A stretch of 39,759 bases of DNA from the IMG/VR virus record IMGVR_UViG_3300038441_001120, positions 1 to 39,759 of that record; one strand, written 5' to 3'. The stretch is from a virus. The notes below the pieces were generated by a model, which was given only the letters and a program-made list of their open reading frames with translations, had not been told where the DNA came from and did no database searches. The stretch's first letter is position 1. The number at the start of each line of letters is the position of its first letter. The position numbers and the translations under genes were made by a program. Positions 27,833-37,006 of the stretch are shown one piece after another.

Positions 27833-28510
27833 TTATCCTATTGCTACTTGTGATGCGCCGTTAACTGGTTCTGTGTAAGGGCTATATCCTGGAGTTCCTG
27901 GATTAATCATTTGGGGACTTGTGTTGTAGTTGCTATAGGCATCCATTCCGGCTTTAACAAATTTATCGGAGTTATTAGCTATTCCCGACCAAATCCCTGC
28001 TGCCGTACTAGGCGCTTTTTGTCCTGGTTGAGTATAAAGGTTCTCTGTCGCACCTTTACCTTGATGGATCCCTAACATTTGTAGGACTGCGTTTGCCCGG
28101 TCCCTGTCAGCCTGGTTCTTAGCGTTATACATAAGTTCATCAAGCTTGGATTGAAGGTCTGTCTGGCCTCTTATCTCGGCTCTAAGTTGTCCGGAGCCTA
28201 AAGCCTGGTTGCCTGCGTTGTACTTTTCCAGTATCTGCGGTAGGATGTCTTCCGAGTATTTCCTTAATGCCGGATTAGCTACGCCTTGCTGGAATTCGTC
28301 CTTATTGAACTTTGGAAAATAGTCCTTTAATGGTCCTTCTCCGGTCTTAATGTAGTCCCTGATAAGGCTGTCTATCTCCTTTTGCTCCGGAGTTTGCGTA
28401 GCCAGTTGTTGATTCTTTCCTAATTTTGGTTTGTTACTTTTGTTTATTAAGGAGCTAAGAACTGATCCAGCTGCTGCGATTCCTGCTCCTATGATTACTG
28501 GTGCGACCAT
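27833..28510 (-). CDS. DNA transfer/ejection protein, 225 residues
   Basis: N-terminal hydrophobic Gly/Ala helix (PVIIGAGIAAAGSVLSSLIN), then a Gln/Lys-rich helical body (LRAEIRGQTDLQSKLDELMY) and a Pro/Asn/Gly-rich tail. This is the layout of P22 gp7-type transfer proteins and their many homologues. It directly follows the tail-stem gene and precedes the coiled-coil ejection protein. Confidence 0.65.
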   Translation of the reverse strand: MVAPVIIGAGIAAAGSVLSSLINKSNKPKLGKNQQLATQTPEQKEIDSLIRDYIKTGEGPLKDYFPKFNKDEFQQGVANPALRKYSEDILPQILEKYNAGNQALGSGQLRAEIRGQTDLQSKLDELMYNAKNQADRDRANAVLQMLGIHQGKGATENLYTQPGQKAPSTAAGIWSGIANNSDKFVKAGMDAYSNYNTSPQMINPGTPGYSPYTEPVNGASQVAIG

Positions 28511-28512
28511 GT

Positions 28513-28983
28513 TTACCCCTTAACGTAATTGAGTGTTATATATCCGCTATAGGCCGAGTAGTCCGTGCCTCCAGTGGTTATGACTATGTCTGTACCATTC
28601 CTAACTATCCCGATATTGTTCGCTGCTACGGTCACATCCAAGTAAGGCAAAGGTAAGGTGTTGCTAGCCGCTAAAGCTCCATCACTAACACAGGACTCAA
28701 TAGAAATGACCGTGAAGGCCCCAGAAATGCCCGTAGCGACCGTAATAGACCCTACTGCTGGTAATGATCCAGTAGCAATGGAAATGGTGTAGATAGGCCT
28801 TAAATCGATCCAGGTAAAGCCTGTCTGCCGTTCTCTAGTCCAGTAGCTAAGGTCGTCTATGGTCGTGTTTATCGCGTTAGAGACCAAAGTATGCTGGCGT
28901 TGGAGCTGGAACTGAAATTGGTTCTTCTGGTTCTGATCCTCGCCTTCGTAGTTCTGCCAAGAGAAGTTAGGTTGGAGCTTCAT
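28513..28983 (-). CDS. Virion-associated protein, 156 residues
   Basis: From ATG 28983 behind GGAGGG. A helical N-terminal 60 residues (QNQKNQFQFQLQRQHTLVSN, TTIDDLSYWTRERQTGFTWI), then a beta domain with Gly/Thr repeats. Helical neck and beta tip resemble a tail-needle or plug, but there is no direct match to P22 gp26. It overlaps the large tail protein by 4 bases. Confidence 0.5.
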   Translation of the reverse strand: MKLQPNFSWQNYEGEDQNQKNQFQFQLQRQHTLVSNAINTTIDDLSYWTRERQTGFTWIDLRPIYTISIATGSLPAVGSITVATGISGAFTVISIESCVSDGALAASNTLPLPYLDVTVAANNIGIVRNGTDIVITTGGTDYSAYSGYITLNYVKG

Positions 28984-31319
28984 GTAAAGACCCTCCCTGC
29001 TGGTTTGAAGTAAGGACACATAGCATGGATACGTACTGGCTGGTTAGAAATGTCATCAACAAAGTCCTCTGCGTTCTGGTAAATCCTTATCGTGTGGACC
29101 TTACCGATTGAGCCTACATAAATCCTTTTCCAAACCTTCGAGTCGGCTATTCCTATTAACTGAATCTTTGTTTCCTGGTAGTAGGTGTCGTAGTCAGGGT
29201 CTATCTGGTTGTTAACGTAAAACTGTATCCGGACTGCTGTGTCGTTGTTGGAGCTCATTAAAAGGTCTATATACCCGAACCTGGCCTGTTCCCCCTGTTC
29301 TAAGTAAGGATTAAAGTCCTTTGTTACGACGTTCATAAGACAAGGAATCTCAGACCCATCTACTGGACTTGTGATGGAATTTCCTTCCCCAATCTCGTAG
29401 ACCTTACCAAACTGATCCCCGCCAAGTTCTGCTAAGGAGTTCTTTGTTTGGTTGTAGGAAGACCAGGTAAAGTTCGCGTTATTCCACTTAGTAAAGGTAT
29501 TTTCCCAGACGTTGTTATTGACCGATTTTCCAGTCCCTAGAACGCTAAAAGGAAACTCATAAACCGCATAAGTACTGTCTAAATAGTTGAATGCTAGGAC
29601 TGTATCGCTAGCCTTAACCCCGTCTATGCCGTCTTCTGTTGAGTACTGTTTGTAGCAAAGCCAACCTTCTTTGTAGCTATCAAACCTTTCTCCATAGCAC
29701 TGACCTACAGAAGCCTGGTCTATCGCTGGAAAAGGCTGTTGTTCGTCTATCCTGGCGTTGTTCGTTATATCCGGAATGATTTCATCGACCCGAGTTACGT
29801 TAACGCCGTCTGACCCAACAATGGCCGCTAGACCTACAGAAGACCCCCACTTGTCGTAGTTAATTGCTCCGTAGTTAGAGTCGCAGCGCCACATCAAGTT
29901 AGTAGGGTCCCATCTGAAAGGACTGAAGGCGTCTGCGGTGTAAGTAAGGTTTCGTTCGGAGGCTGAAAAGCGGACTACTAGATTGGTCGAAATAAGGAAA
30001 AAGGTGCAGATCGGATCGGAGGTTGGAGCAGATAAGAACTCCGCTTCGGTCCAGTTGAGAGGTTCGAATATCTTGGACCAACGAGCCATTGATAACTGAG
30101 GGATATTATCTACGTACATTGAGAGCATTATTAATCGGTTATTATAGACTACAAAATGAAGGACCTTACTTAAATAAAACGGAGCAACTTGTGTAGTACT
30201 AATATCAACCCTTGTATCTAGGTATTTAATAGAACTTCCATCATAGTATCTAGGATCATCTAAGGCGTTGGTCATAAAGGCGTAAGACTGGTAATTTGCT
30301 ACACTAAAGAAGTTTGATTTATCTCCAGTCCAATAATTCCCGTATACAGCTCCATAGAAGTTCATGGTATAAATAGCAGGAACGACAGCTAGAAAGGTCA
30401 TTCTCCATGCACCAGTATAGTAGTTTATGTAGTTTGTAGAGGCTGTGTTAAGTTGTAAAATGTCTGACGGAGATTGGTTAACAAGGACTCCAGCTCCGTT
30501 ATCGATTATTGTAGCTTGAAGGACTCCTAGGTTATCAAAGATCTTAAACATAACCAAATTGCGTTCGTAAGGAGCTCCAGGTAGTGTTTTAATAAAAGGC
30601 CCCATAGTTCCGTCGAATCCGGTCTGAGCCACGTCAAGGTTAAGCTGGACTTCGTGAGGGATTTCTTGTATGCCGTAGTTCATTTCTTGGAGTGTAGAAA
30701 TAGCCGAACCAAGGTCAACGATCTTTCCAGTCCTTCTTGTGTCGAAGATAAGGATTTCCTGGGTGTTGTTGGCCCCTTGATAAGGCTTTATTCCCATTAT
30801 AGGCTGAACTGACCCTACAAAGGAGTCGTATTCCAGGATCACAGCGTTGTATTGGATCGCTGCTGGAGTCATGTTTACTGGAGGAAGGCTGAATGTGACC
30901 GTGATATAGCCTGCTGGTTGGCCGAGTACAGGAACATCCGCTTCGTAGTTAATGGTTCCTACTACTAGACCTGATATGCTGCTTACGTACTCCCCATTTC
31001 CGTTATTAGTAAGCGTCTCGACCTGACCTGTTACGGCGTTGACTGTGGCTTTGATGGTCTCTGTGTCTGTTGAAGGAATTGTGCCTAGTGTAGTCGTAAA
31101 GACCTGGTTTGCACCGTCCACTACTCCGGTCATTTGTACTACAGACCTATAGCTCATCCTGGAATAAAGGGAATAACCTCCGATCTTTTCAACAACTCCC
31201 CGGTAAAGGTGTGCGTTGTTTAAGACCTGAAAGGCGTCCCTAGGGATTAACCAAGGCTCTACGGCCTCGTTAAATCCAGTGCGGAAGTTAGCGATGAGAT
31301 ATGGTTTGTAATCATTCAT
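28980..31319 (-). CDS. Large tail hub/stem protein (P22 gp10-like role)
   Basis: 779 residues from ATG 31319 (ATGA overlap with the gene before). It opens NDYKPYLIANFRTGFNEAVE followed by WLIPRDAFQVLNNAHLYRGV. Many phage stabilisation or tubular-B-type tail proteins open with this arrangement of one arm and a propeller. The rest is long beta sequence with W/Y/N repeats and no catalytic motif. Following the adaptor, it should close the tail and carry the fibres. Confidence 0.65.
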   Translation of the reverse strand: MNDYKPYLIANFRTGFNEAVEPWLIPRDAFQVLNNAHLYRGVVEKIGGYSLYSRMSYRSVVQMTGVVDGANQVFTTTLGTIPSTDTETIKATVNAVTGQVETLTNNGNGEYVSSISGLVVGTINYEADVPVLGQPAGYITVTFSLPPVNMTPAAIQYNAVILEYDSFVGSVQPIMGIKPYQGANNTQEILIFDTRRTGKIVDLGSAISTLQEMNYGIQEIPHEVQLNLDVAQTGFDGTMGPFIKTLPGAPYERNLVMFKIFDNLGVLQATIIDNGAGVLVNQSPSDILQLNTASTNYINYYTGAWRMTFLAVVPAIYTMNFYGAVYGNYWTGDKSNFFSVANYQSYAFMTNALDDPRYYDGSSIKYLDTRVDISTTQVAPFYLSKVLHFVVYNNRLIMLSMYVDNIPQLSMARWSKIFEPLNWTEAEFLSAPTSDPICTFFLISTNLVVRFSASERNLTYTADAFSPFRWDPTNLMWRCDSNYGAINYDKWGSSVGLAAIVGSDGVNVTRVDEIIPDITNNARIDEQQPFPAIDQASVGQCYGERFDSYKEGWLCYKQYSTEDGIDGVKASDTVLAFNYLDSTYAVYEFPFSVLGTGKSVNNNVWENTFTKWNNANFTWSSYNQTKNSLAELGGDQFGKVYEIGEGNSITSPVDGSEIPCLMNVVTKDFNPYLEQGEQARFGYIDLLMSSNNDTAVRIQFYVNNQIDPDYDTYYQETKIQLIGIADSKVWKRIYVGSIGKVHTIRIYQNAEDFVDDISNQPVRIHAMCPYFKPAGRVFT

Positions 31320-31918
31320 ATAGCAGTACCAATTGCAGTCCAATAGAAGCCTTGATAATTTGCCCCAGAATTCACATAGGAAAATACAAACCCGGAAGAA
31401 GTAATATTTGTAACGGCAAAACTAAAGGCTGCTGTTACGAAGTTTCCATCGGCTTTTCTTGGCGTAACATTGACTGTCCTGCAATCTGTAGGAAACGGAG
31501 TAGAAAAAGTAACCGTGACCGTGTTTGTTCCTGAAAGGTTGTTCGTTGCTAATCCTGTTTTCAAAAGAACCTTACCTGGTAAGCAAGTTTCGATCTCTCC
31601 CGGGGCTGCTGGGACTGAAGGATTACGTCCAGTTATGTCGAATGATCCAGAAGCGTTTTGAAGGGCTATTCCTGCCGTTCCAGTGCCGTTGCTTGGGTAT
31701 AGTACAGACACAGCCGTTCCTATCCCTGGAGCAGCTATATTAGCCGGAAAAGTAATCTTGTTGTGAGCTCCGGTTAAGACGTCCGTAGTTGAGGCCGAGA
31801 AACGATGGTCGAACAATCCCCAAGTGCTTATGTAGTTAAAGTTGTTCTTAATGATCGGCTGGGTCTTTGCAACCGTGTCATTGGCATTAGGTGTATTCTG
31901 AGTGTAAGTATAAGTCAT
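31316..31918 (-). CDS. Structural protein with fibre-tip-like C-terminal domain
   Basis: 200 residues. The N-terminal segment MTYTYTQNTPNANDTVAKTQ and IIKNNFNYISTWGLFDHRFS resembles proteins that sit at fibre bases. The C-terminal end (GFVFSYVNSGANYQGFYWTA then IGTAI) has the W-x-A-I-G finish of a common phage tip domain. Between adaptor and hub genes. Likely virion-borne, exact place unknown. Confidence 0.5.
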   Translation of the reverse strand: MTYTYTQNTPNANDTVAKTQPIIKNNFNYISTWGLFDHRFSASTTDVLTGAHNKITFPANIAAPGIGTAVSVLYPSNGTGTAGIALQNASGSFDITGRNPSVPAAPGEIETCLPGKVLLKTGLATNNLSGTNTVTVTFSTPFPTDCRTVNVTPRKADGNFVTAAFSFAVTNITSSGFVFSYVNSGANYQGFYWTAIGTAI

Positions 31919-31924
31919 TAAACC

Positions 31925-32890
31925 TCAAAAGGTTGGAATTGATCTTTGGTATAAATAAAGCTCTTCTGTGTCCGAAATAGCTACGTGCTTATATCGTTCG
32001 TATTCCGGTAAAGTCTGGTTATATTGGTCTGTTTGGTTGGCGTTCCTAAAAATTGTTAAGGAAGTCGCTAAGGCTATTAAAGGACCTAAGTCGACCCTAA
32101 AAGGAACATCGGTGTATACAATGGAGTTTCCGCCTGAAGACCAACCAAGAGCTGCTGGAACCTGGAGAGCCTGGACCTTGATCATGTAGACCTGGTCAGG
32201 AACTGGTCGGACTATAAAGAAGTTCGTAGCATCAATAGCTGGTTGTGTCGCAGTCCTTTGTCTTGATGTAGGATAAAAAAGGATTGCTTGAGGTCTATTG
32301 GCCTGATAGTTCTGGTAAGTCGCTACAATGGACATGTTAGCAGCAGGCGGTGTAAGGAACTGGAGATTTGTGACCGTTGCAGTTGTGAAATCGACCGTTC
32401 CGACCAACAAAGTCCCTGTTACGGAATCAAAGAACCTTCCGCCTGGTGTAGACCTTGCGACCTGAGTTCCATCTGTTACGTATAAACTAGCTTGGGTTAT
32501 CGGAAAATCACCGCAGCTAAAGGAGAAGGAATTAATCACGCCATCCCCAGAAGCTACAGCAGCCTTAGTAGTTTCTTGGTTAGGGAAGTCTTGATAGAAC
32601 GTATCTGGATCAATGTACCAGTCAATAGGCCAACCGTCAGCCGTAATAGTAGGATTAACAGTAGCATAGTTGTTGTCGGCCTTATAATGGTCTATTCCGG
32701 CTTGGGTATAGAAAGTATCATACGTGTATCCCCAGAAGATTTTAAGCTCCTTAGGCAACACATATTGGTAGTACTGGTTGATTGTGTTGACTATGGACTC
32801 ATCCGAAAGCATGTTAGTGTCAGGCCTTCCCGTGATCATCCTAATTTCATCGATTATCTGTCTTAAATTCCAACCAGTAGTTAAAGCCAT
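31925..32890 (-). CDS. Head-to-tail adaptor protein
   Basis: 321 residues from ATG 32890, one base overlapping the preceding stop, with GAGAGGG upstream. Helical N-terminal domain (WNLRQIIDEIRMITGRPDTN, IVNTINQYYQYVLPKELKIF) like T7 gp11/P22 gp4-type adaptors, then a beta domain (60-230) and a helical C-terminus (LGPLIALATSLTIFRNANQT, LPEYERYKHVAIS). It would bind under the portal ring. Confidence 0.65.
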   Translation of the reverse strand: MALTTGWNLRQIIDEIRMITGRPDTNMLSDESIVNTINQYYQYVLPKELKIFWGYTYDTFYTQAGIDHYKADNNYATVNPTITADGWPIDWYIDPDTFYQDFPNQETTKAAVASGDGVINSFSFSCGDFPITQASLYVTDGTQVARSTPGGRFFDSVTGTLLVGTVDFTTATVTNLQFLTPPAANMSIVATYQNYQANRPQAILFYPTSRQRTATQPAIDATNFFIVRPVPDQVYMIKVQALQVPAALGWSSGGNSIVYTDVPFRVDLGPLIALATSLTIFRNANQTDQYNQTLPEYERYKHVAISDTEELYLYQRSIPTF

Positions 32891-33285
32891 TAAGCAGCCC
32901 TCTCGCAAACAAAGTGAGTTTTATAACCTGCAACGTAAGCCTCTGGAAGACCACTAGCACCTTTACGGTATTTTTCGATGTTCTCTCGGCATCCCTCAAG
33001 GTTTCGTATGACCTCAATAGGCAACATATATTCCTGTCCGTCTATGAGCTTGTAAGACTTAAATGGATGTGTTTTGCTTGCATAGTGGAACTCTAGAGGA
33101 TGTCCTGGATCACGTTGATTCCGGAAGATGACCTTTTCAAGTCTTGGAGTTTCTTTGGCGATGACGATCTGGTCTTCTTTAAGTTCTTTAGCGATTTCTT
33201 GTATGGACTCATTTGCTGGTCCTGTAAGATGATTCTCTTGTAAGGTCCCTACATCGATTTTTTTAGGTTTTTTAGTAAAAGCCAT
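32890..33285 (-). CDS. Conserved-looking structural-operon protein, 131 residues
   Basis: Central VIFRNQRDPGHPLEFHYASK and YKLIDGQEYMLPIEVIRNLE: a beta domain with a strong P-x-E-V helix. This pattern recurs in small proteins of N4-gp56-type coat operons as far as I recall. Lys-rich N-terminus. Function unknown; a head completion or decoration protein is possible. Confidence 0.5.
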   Translation of the reverse strand: MAFTKKPKKIDVGTLQENHLTGPANESIQEIAKELKEDQIVIAKETPRLEKVIFRNQRDPGHPLEFHYASKTHPFKSYKLIDGQEYMLPIEVIRNLEGCRENIEKYRKGASGLPEAYVAGYKTHFVCERAA

Positions 33286-33299
33286 TTTTATCCTTTGTT

Positions 33300-33329
33300 A
33301 GAAAAAGGGAAGAGTCAGACCCTTCCCTT
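33300..33329 (-). terminator. Terminator inside the structural operon, leftward
   Basis: AAGGGAAG (33305-33312) pairs with CTTCCCTT (33322-33329); in minus sense the stem is followed by TTTTTCT. It lies 8 bases after the stop of the gene next to the coat protein, so it may raise coat output relative to the tail genes. Confidence 0.65.
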
Positions 33330-33337
33330 AATTAGGT

Positions 33338-33988
33338 TTAGTATCCTGTTGGAGTTTCTAAGAACGCTTCCCAGTACCAGACTTCAGCAGCAGCATTAAA
33401 CAACGCGCTACCAAGTGTAATTCCAGCAACGCCTTCGTCATCAACTAATCCAGGAGGAGTCTCTGTATTGGAGATAACGTTGATTTGACCACCTGATGTG
33501 TAAGTACCAAAGTTAGTCGTATCAACCGCATTCCCGAACGTGTCATAAAGTTGAAACGTAATAGGACCAGTAGTAACTAAGTTCGTAACAATATAACGGT
33601 TAGTGTTCAGTTGAGTCATTCCACCAACATTAGAGATCGTTACAGTTGCGCCTTCCACTAGACTATTAACCGCCGAAACAGTTACAACTCCTGGGAGAGC
33701 CTTTGTAATAGCCGTAATTGTTGAAGTAGTTGTATCGTAAAGAGCCCCAGTACTGTAAGGAGTGAACCCGTCAGCAGTAATGATTGAAGGAATCGCCCCA
33801 GTAGCTGCACGCGTTTGAATTAGAGCACTAGCATCAGCCATCCCAACAAAGTACTTAGCCTCCATTTTGGCGTTAGTTCCGTATCCAGTGTAGTTTGTTA
33901 ACTGGAACTTGCTAGGCTTAAAACCTAAGTTAATATTCCTTGCTGTTGCAGTTGAAGTAGTGGTAAATGTACCTTTTCTATATTGCAT
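33338..33988 (-). CDS. Virion protein with FCCH-like beta domain
   Basis: 216 residues from ATG 33988 behind AAGGAG. Residues about 80-165 show the repeat often annotated as a ubiquitin-activating-enzyme E1 FCCH domain in phages: ALPGVVTVSAVNSLVEGATV, ISNVGGMTQLNTNRYIV, TFQLYDTFGNAVDTTNFGTY, TSGGQI. The N-terminal part (MQYRKGTFTTTSTATARNIN) suggests a capsid-surface protein. Next to the coat gene, so probably a decoration or stabilising protein. Confidence 0.6.
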   Translation of the reverse strand: MQYRKGTFTTTSTATARNINLGFKPSKFQLTNYTGYGTNAKMEAKYFVGMADASALIQTRAATGAIPSIITADGFTPYSTGALYDTTTSTITAITKALPGVVTVSAVNSLVEGATVTISNVGGMTQLNTNRYIVTNLVTTGPITFQLYDTFGNAVDTTNFGTYTSGGQINVISNTETPPGLVDDEGVAGITLGSALFNAAAEVWYWEAFLETPTGY

Positions 33989-33989
33989 G

Positions 33990-34934
33990 TTACGCTCCTT
34001 GTGTTGATAGAAGTCTAGTGATCCAGTTGTCATTCAACAGACGTGTAGCGAACGGATACTTGTAACCGACCGAACCGCGTTGATTCAATGGATCGCTTGT
34101 TCCTGAACTTCCCAAAGGCTTAACAATGAACTCAGCCTCTTTCGAACCAAGCTTAACCACACCGTAGGCCTCTTGACCAAGGATGATACTGTTCCATACT
34201 GGAGTTGCTGCACTTGTTGAATATCCGTTAGTTGACAAAAGCCATCTTACGTTGTTCGTTGAACCCCATTCAGCTTCTAAGGCATCCATAGGATTAGGAT
34301 AGTTGGCCACTGAAAGAAAGTCCGCACAGGCCTCAAGGTCTGTTTGGAGTTCAACAGCCATAAAGCCCCAGTAAGAACTACGTACAGGACTAGTTGCGAA
34401 GCGGTTTTCTCCTGGAATTGGCTTAGTCATCAAGCGTGCATTGCCAAGACGAAGAGCTCTAACCGCAGTCTTAATGTCCGCTGTAGTTACCTCTGTAGGG
34501 GTTCCGCCATTGTCACCGTGGCTGCAGGATATGCTAGAGGCCGTTGCGACCATCATATTACGGATTAGTGTGTCAATAGTCAATCCTAGCTGCAATGAGA
34601 GCACTCTTGTTGACTCATTAAGTACTCTATCCTGTACTGTGAACTGAACTTGGTCTGTAAGAACGACAAAGTTACCGTACCATTTGATCTGGGTAGAGAA
34701 GTCAGTAACGCTCAAAGCATCTCCTGGGGGAGTCGTACCATCTTGAATAGGCACAGTAGCAGCCGAAAGCGTTGAGTAGCGACGAAAGATCATCTGGTCA
34801 CCCGAGTTCAAAGGAATAGTCCTCTTCTGGGCGAACATGTCATAGATGTAGTAAGGACGCGCTAAAGTAAGTAGAAGTCTGTCAAAGTAAGTCCGTACTT
34901 CTGGAGGGACTTGTGCTGTAGTTGTTAAAGCCAT
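33990..34934 (-). CDS. Major capsid protein (N4-gp56 family-like)
   Basis: 314 residues. It begins with ALTTTAQVPPEVRTYFDRLL followed by LARPYYIYDMFAQKRTIPLN, a signature I know from N4-gp56-family coat proteins. A long helix (QLGLTIDTLIRNMMVATASS), a GENRFATSPVRSSYWGFMAV segment and the end TRLLNDNWITRLLSTQGA fit an HK97-fold coat. Placed directly after the scaffold gene. Its folding by GroEL may need the phage GroES-like protein. Confidence 0.85.
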   Translation of the reverse strand: MALTTTAQVPPEVRTYFDRLLLTLARPYYIYDMFAQKRTIPLNSGDQMIFRRYSTLSAATVPIQDGTTPPGDALSVTDFSTQIKWYGNFVVLTDQVQFTVQDRVLNESTRVLSLQLGLTIDTLIRNMMVATASSISCSHGDNGGTPTEVTTADIKTAVRALRLGNARLMTKPIPGENRFATSPVRSSYWGFMAVELQTDLEACADFLSVANYPNPMDALEAEWGSTNNVRWLLSTNGYSTSAATPVWNSIILGQEAYGVVKLGSKEAEFIVKPLGSSGTSDPLNQRGSVGYKYPFATRLLNDNWITRLLSTQGA

Positions 34935-34948
34935 GTAAACCTTTTAGG

Positions 34949-35701
34949 TTAGACATTGGCCAAATTTCTCCCGGCTAGTTTCATAAAGTCTTCATCAGAC
35001 ATAGACGCGTAGTAATCGGATTGGCTCAATTGGCCTTTTCCTCCGACCGACGCTAGGGATTGCGGTTTGCTTGCGTTTTGGAGTACTCTCTGTGCGTTCC
35101 CGTTGTTGTATGCTGGGGGAGGTTGTTGCGCGACAGATTGACTTGCCCGTGCGTTTAATTCCGCTAAAAGGTATGCTGCTTCGTATGGATTAGAAACATT
35201 CTGGATCATTTCGGCAAATATCGGGTTTTGATTAGTAAGAGTCGGTACGTGTTGAGTAACCATTTGATTCCAATCCTGACGGTTAGCCTTTGTCTGGACG
35301 GCAGCGAGGGCGTCTTTGAACTCTTCCCGGAGCTTGACGTTTTCCTGCCGAACCGTTTCAAAAGCCTTTCGGACATCGTTGGAATCGTCCCAATCTAAGG
35401 CTGAGTAAGCATCTTGTTTAGACTCTTGAGGAGCTGCTGGAGCTTTGGAATAGGCTTCTGCTTGGCCTTTCCAATATTCCCTTTCCTCTTTCATCTTACT
35501 GACCTCATCACGTAAGGCCTTGAAATTGAGTTCTTTGTCTGAAATTTTTCCTAGATCGGCTTCATCTGGAGTAGGTTTAAAGCCCGTATTTAGTGGATCT
35601 TCGACGACTTGATCCTGCATTACGTCTAAGTATGAGTTATATTGTGCATTGCTAGTCTCAGGGAATAACTCACCCCCTGGTCTCATGTCATAATCTTCCA
35701 T
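34949..35701 (-). CDS. Scaffolding protein
   Basis: 250 residues, acidic and strongly helical: FKALRDEVSKMKEEREYWKG, AFETVRQENVKLREEFKDAL. There are Pro/Gln/Asn-rich linkers and a C-terminal helix (SQSDYYASMSDEDFMKLAGR) of the sort that binds coat subunits. It lies just before the coat gene, as in most phages. It would be removed from the shell before packaging. Confidence 0.75.
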   Translation of the reverse strand: MEDYDMRPGGELFPETSNAQYNSYLDVMQDQVVEDPLNTGFKPTPDEADLGKISDKELNFKALRDEVSKMKEEREYWKGQAEAYSKAPAAPQESKQDAYSALDWDDSNDVRKAFETVRQENVKLREEFKDALAAVQTKANRQDWNQMVTQHVPTLTNQNPIFAEMIQNVSNPYEAAYLLAELNARASQSVAQQPPPAYNNGNAQRVLQNASKPQSLASVGGKGQLSQSDYYASMSDEDFMKLAGRNLANV

Positions 35702-35744
35702 TCAATTCCTTTTGGTCCCGGCGATAGACCTTTTACGCCCTTTT

Positions 35745-36155
35745 TTAAGCCAGTATGATCGACTTGGATCTCTTGGCCGCATCAGCTAAACTCGGTGTGA
35801 AATCAACAACCTTCTTCGATAACTCCGCTTCGCTCAATGGAACGTCAGGAGGTAAAGAAAGCTCTGTATCAACCGTTAATTGTTTGTTCTCGTGACTCCA
35901 GTGAAAGACCAATATCCCAACCATCGCAGTTGGAGGCTTCTGGGTAATAACGTTCCAACCTGCAACAATCGCATGCTTATGGACTACATGAGGCTTAGCT
36001 GCATACAAAATCCAAAAGTCCCTCTTCAGTTCTTTAGAATATTTGTTAGCCAAGTCATTAGCGGCAGTCCAGCAATCCAACGCCATAGGTTCCCTTGTCT
36101 CTCCCATCTCCTGCATTCCGGAGTGCCTTTTTTGGCCTACTAAAGTCGTTTCCAT
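35745..36155 (-). CDS. Small head-operon protein, 136 residues
   Basis: A mixed alpha/beta protein (ALDCWTAANDLANKYSKELK, FWILYAAKPHVVHKHAIVAG, ILVFHWSHENKQLTVDTELS). It precedes the scaffold. I do not recognise it; proteins of this type between portal and scaffold are often conserved within a phage genus and of unknown role. Confidence 0.5.
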   Translation of the reverse strand: METTLVGQKRHSGMQEMGETREPMALDCWTAANDLANKYSKELKRDFWILYAAKPHVVHKHAIVAGWNVITQKPPTAMVGILVFHWSHENKQLTVDTELSLPPDVPLSEAELSKKVVDFTPSLADAAKRSKSIILA

Positions 36156-36157
36156 AC

Positions 36158-36385
36158 TTAAGCCCAGTTGTAGTTTCTGAACTGAGAATGAGCCTTAGTT
36201 GAGTCACCAGAGACCCCGTTCTTGCTGGCCATTCCATACGCCTCATCCATAGCGTCAGACTTCATTTCGAAGACTCCGTTCCATGTGTCGGCTACAGTCT
36301 TTGGTGTCATTTCTGATTGATGACTAACCATCGGCTGACGTTCATTGTCCTGTTCTAAGGACTCGAATCCACCCATTTTGTTCAT
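36158..36385 (-). CDS. Hypothetical polar protein, 75 residues
   Basis: Met/Glu/Ser/Asn-rich with no hydrophobic core (ESLEQDNERQPMVSHQSEMT, FEMKSDAMDEAYGMASKNGV). Probably a disordered virion-assembly protein. Two bases separate it from the downstream gene. Confidence 0.45.
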   Translation of the reverse strand: MNKMGGFESLEQDNERQPMVSHQSEMTPKTVADTWNGVFEMKSDAMDEAYGMASKNGVSGDSTKAHSQFRNYNWA

Positions 36386-36386
36386 G

Positions 36387-36503
36387 CTATTTCCCCTTTG
36401 GTTTTAGCTTTTGTTTAATACTTGCTGGCGTTTGTGCTCCGTCGGCCTTTTTAAGAGCACTCCGGGCTTTCTCCAATGCTGAGGTCTTTTTCTTTTTATC
36501 CAT
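36387..36503 (-). CDS. Short basic protein, 38 residues
   Basis: ATG 36503 overlaps the stop of the gene before it, with AAGGA upstream. Lys/Ala-rich helix (KKTSALEKARSALKKADGAQ) ending in KQKLKPKGK. May bind DNA or be an internal head peptide. Confidence 0.42.
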   Translation of the reverse strand: MDKKKKTSALEKARSALKKADGAQTPASIKQKLKPKGK

Positions 36504-36822
36504 AACCAGGTCCTTCTGTTCCGTATTTAGCTCTAGGTTGCATAGTTTCGTTAAATGCCCTAGGATTCTCATAAACAGGCTTTCCTGGCGTTACACCCTG
36601 CCACTGCTCCCAGTACTCATGTTGTGACCTTTCCGCAGCCAAGACCCTCTGCAATTCGTTCTTTGGCCTTTCTTCGCCATTCGTTGTATAGGAGCGCTGT
36701 TTGTAGTCCCCATTCAGTTGTTCTTTGGCCCATTGTCCCGGCAAAGGATGAAAGGTTTGGTTGTAAGGATTCGTCTGACCCGGTTGGTCTTTCAAGGTGC
36801 TCATCGGTGCATTCTTGGTCAT
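36496..36822 (-). CDS. Hypothetical Pro/Gln/Asn-rich protein, 108 residues
   Basis: Disordered start (DQPGQTNPYNQTFHPLPGQW), a helical middle (PKNELQRVLAAERSQHEYWE) and an end with PGYG. It overlaps both neighbours by a few bases. In the run of small genes between portal and scaffold. Unknown function. Confidence 0.45.
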   Translation of the reverse strand: MTKNAPMSTLKDQPGQTNPYNQTFHPLPGQWAKEQLNGDYKQRSYTTNGEERPKNELQRVLAAERSQHEYWEQWQGVTPGKPVYENPRAFNETMQPRAKYGTEGPGYG

Positions 36823-36998
36823 TGTTCGTTCCCATGTTGATACCCATAAGCCTCCTGGTGTTGCTTTCGCTCATTGGCCAACGCAAATTGTAAATCGCTC
36901 AATACCGGACCAACCGACCCTTGTTTTAAGGAGTGAACAGGACCACCGATTATCTTCTGGTGCTGACCGCTTAAGCCTTGAAATAGATCTGTATCCAT
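36819..36998 (-). CDS. Hypothetical protein, 59 residues
   Basis: From ATG 36998 behind AAGGA. Gly-rich loop (LFQGLSGQHQKIIGGPVHSL) then a helix (SDLQFALANERKQHQEAYGY). Overlaps the next gene by 4 bases. Unknown function. Confidence 0.45.
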   Translation of the reverse strand: MDTDLFQGLSGQHQKIIGGPVHSLKQGSVGPVLSDLQFALANERKQHQEAYGYQHGNEQ

Positions 36999-37006
36999 TT
37001 TAATCC

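Noticed and set aside
32492-32866. 124-residue plus-strand frame in the adaptor gene
   Set aside because: Antisense shadow of a clearly better gene with operon coupling on the other strand.
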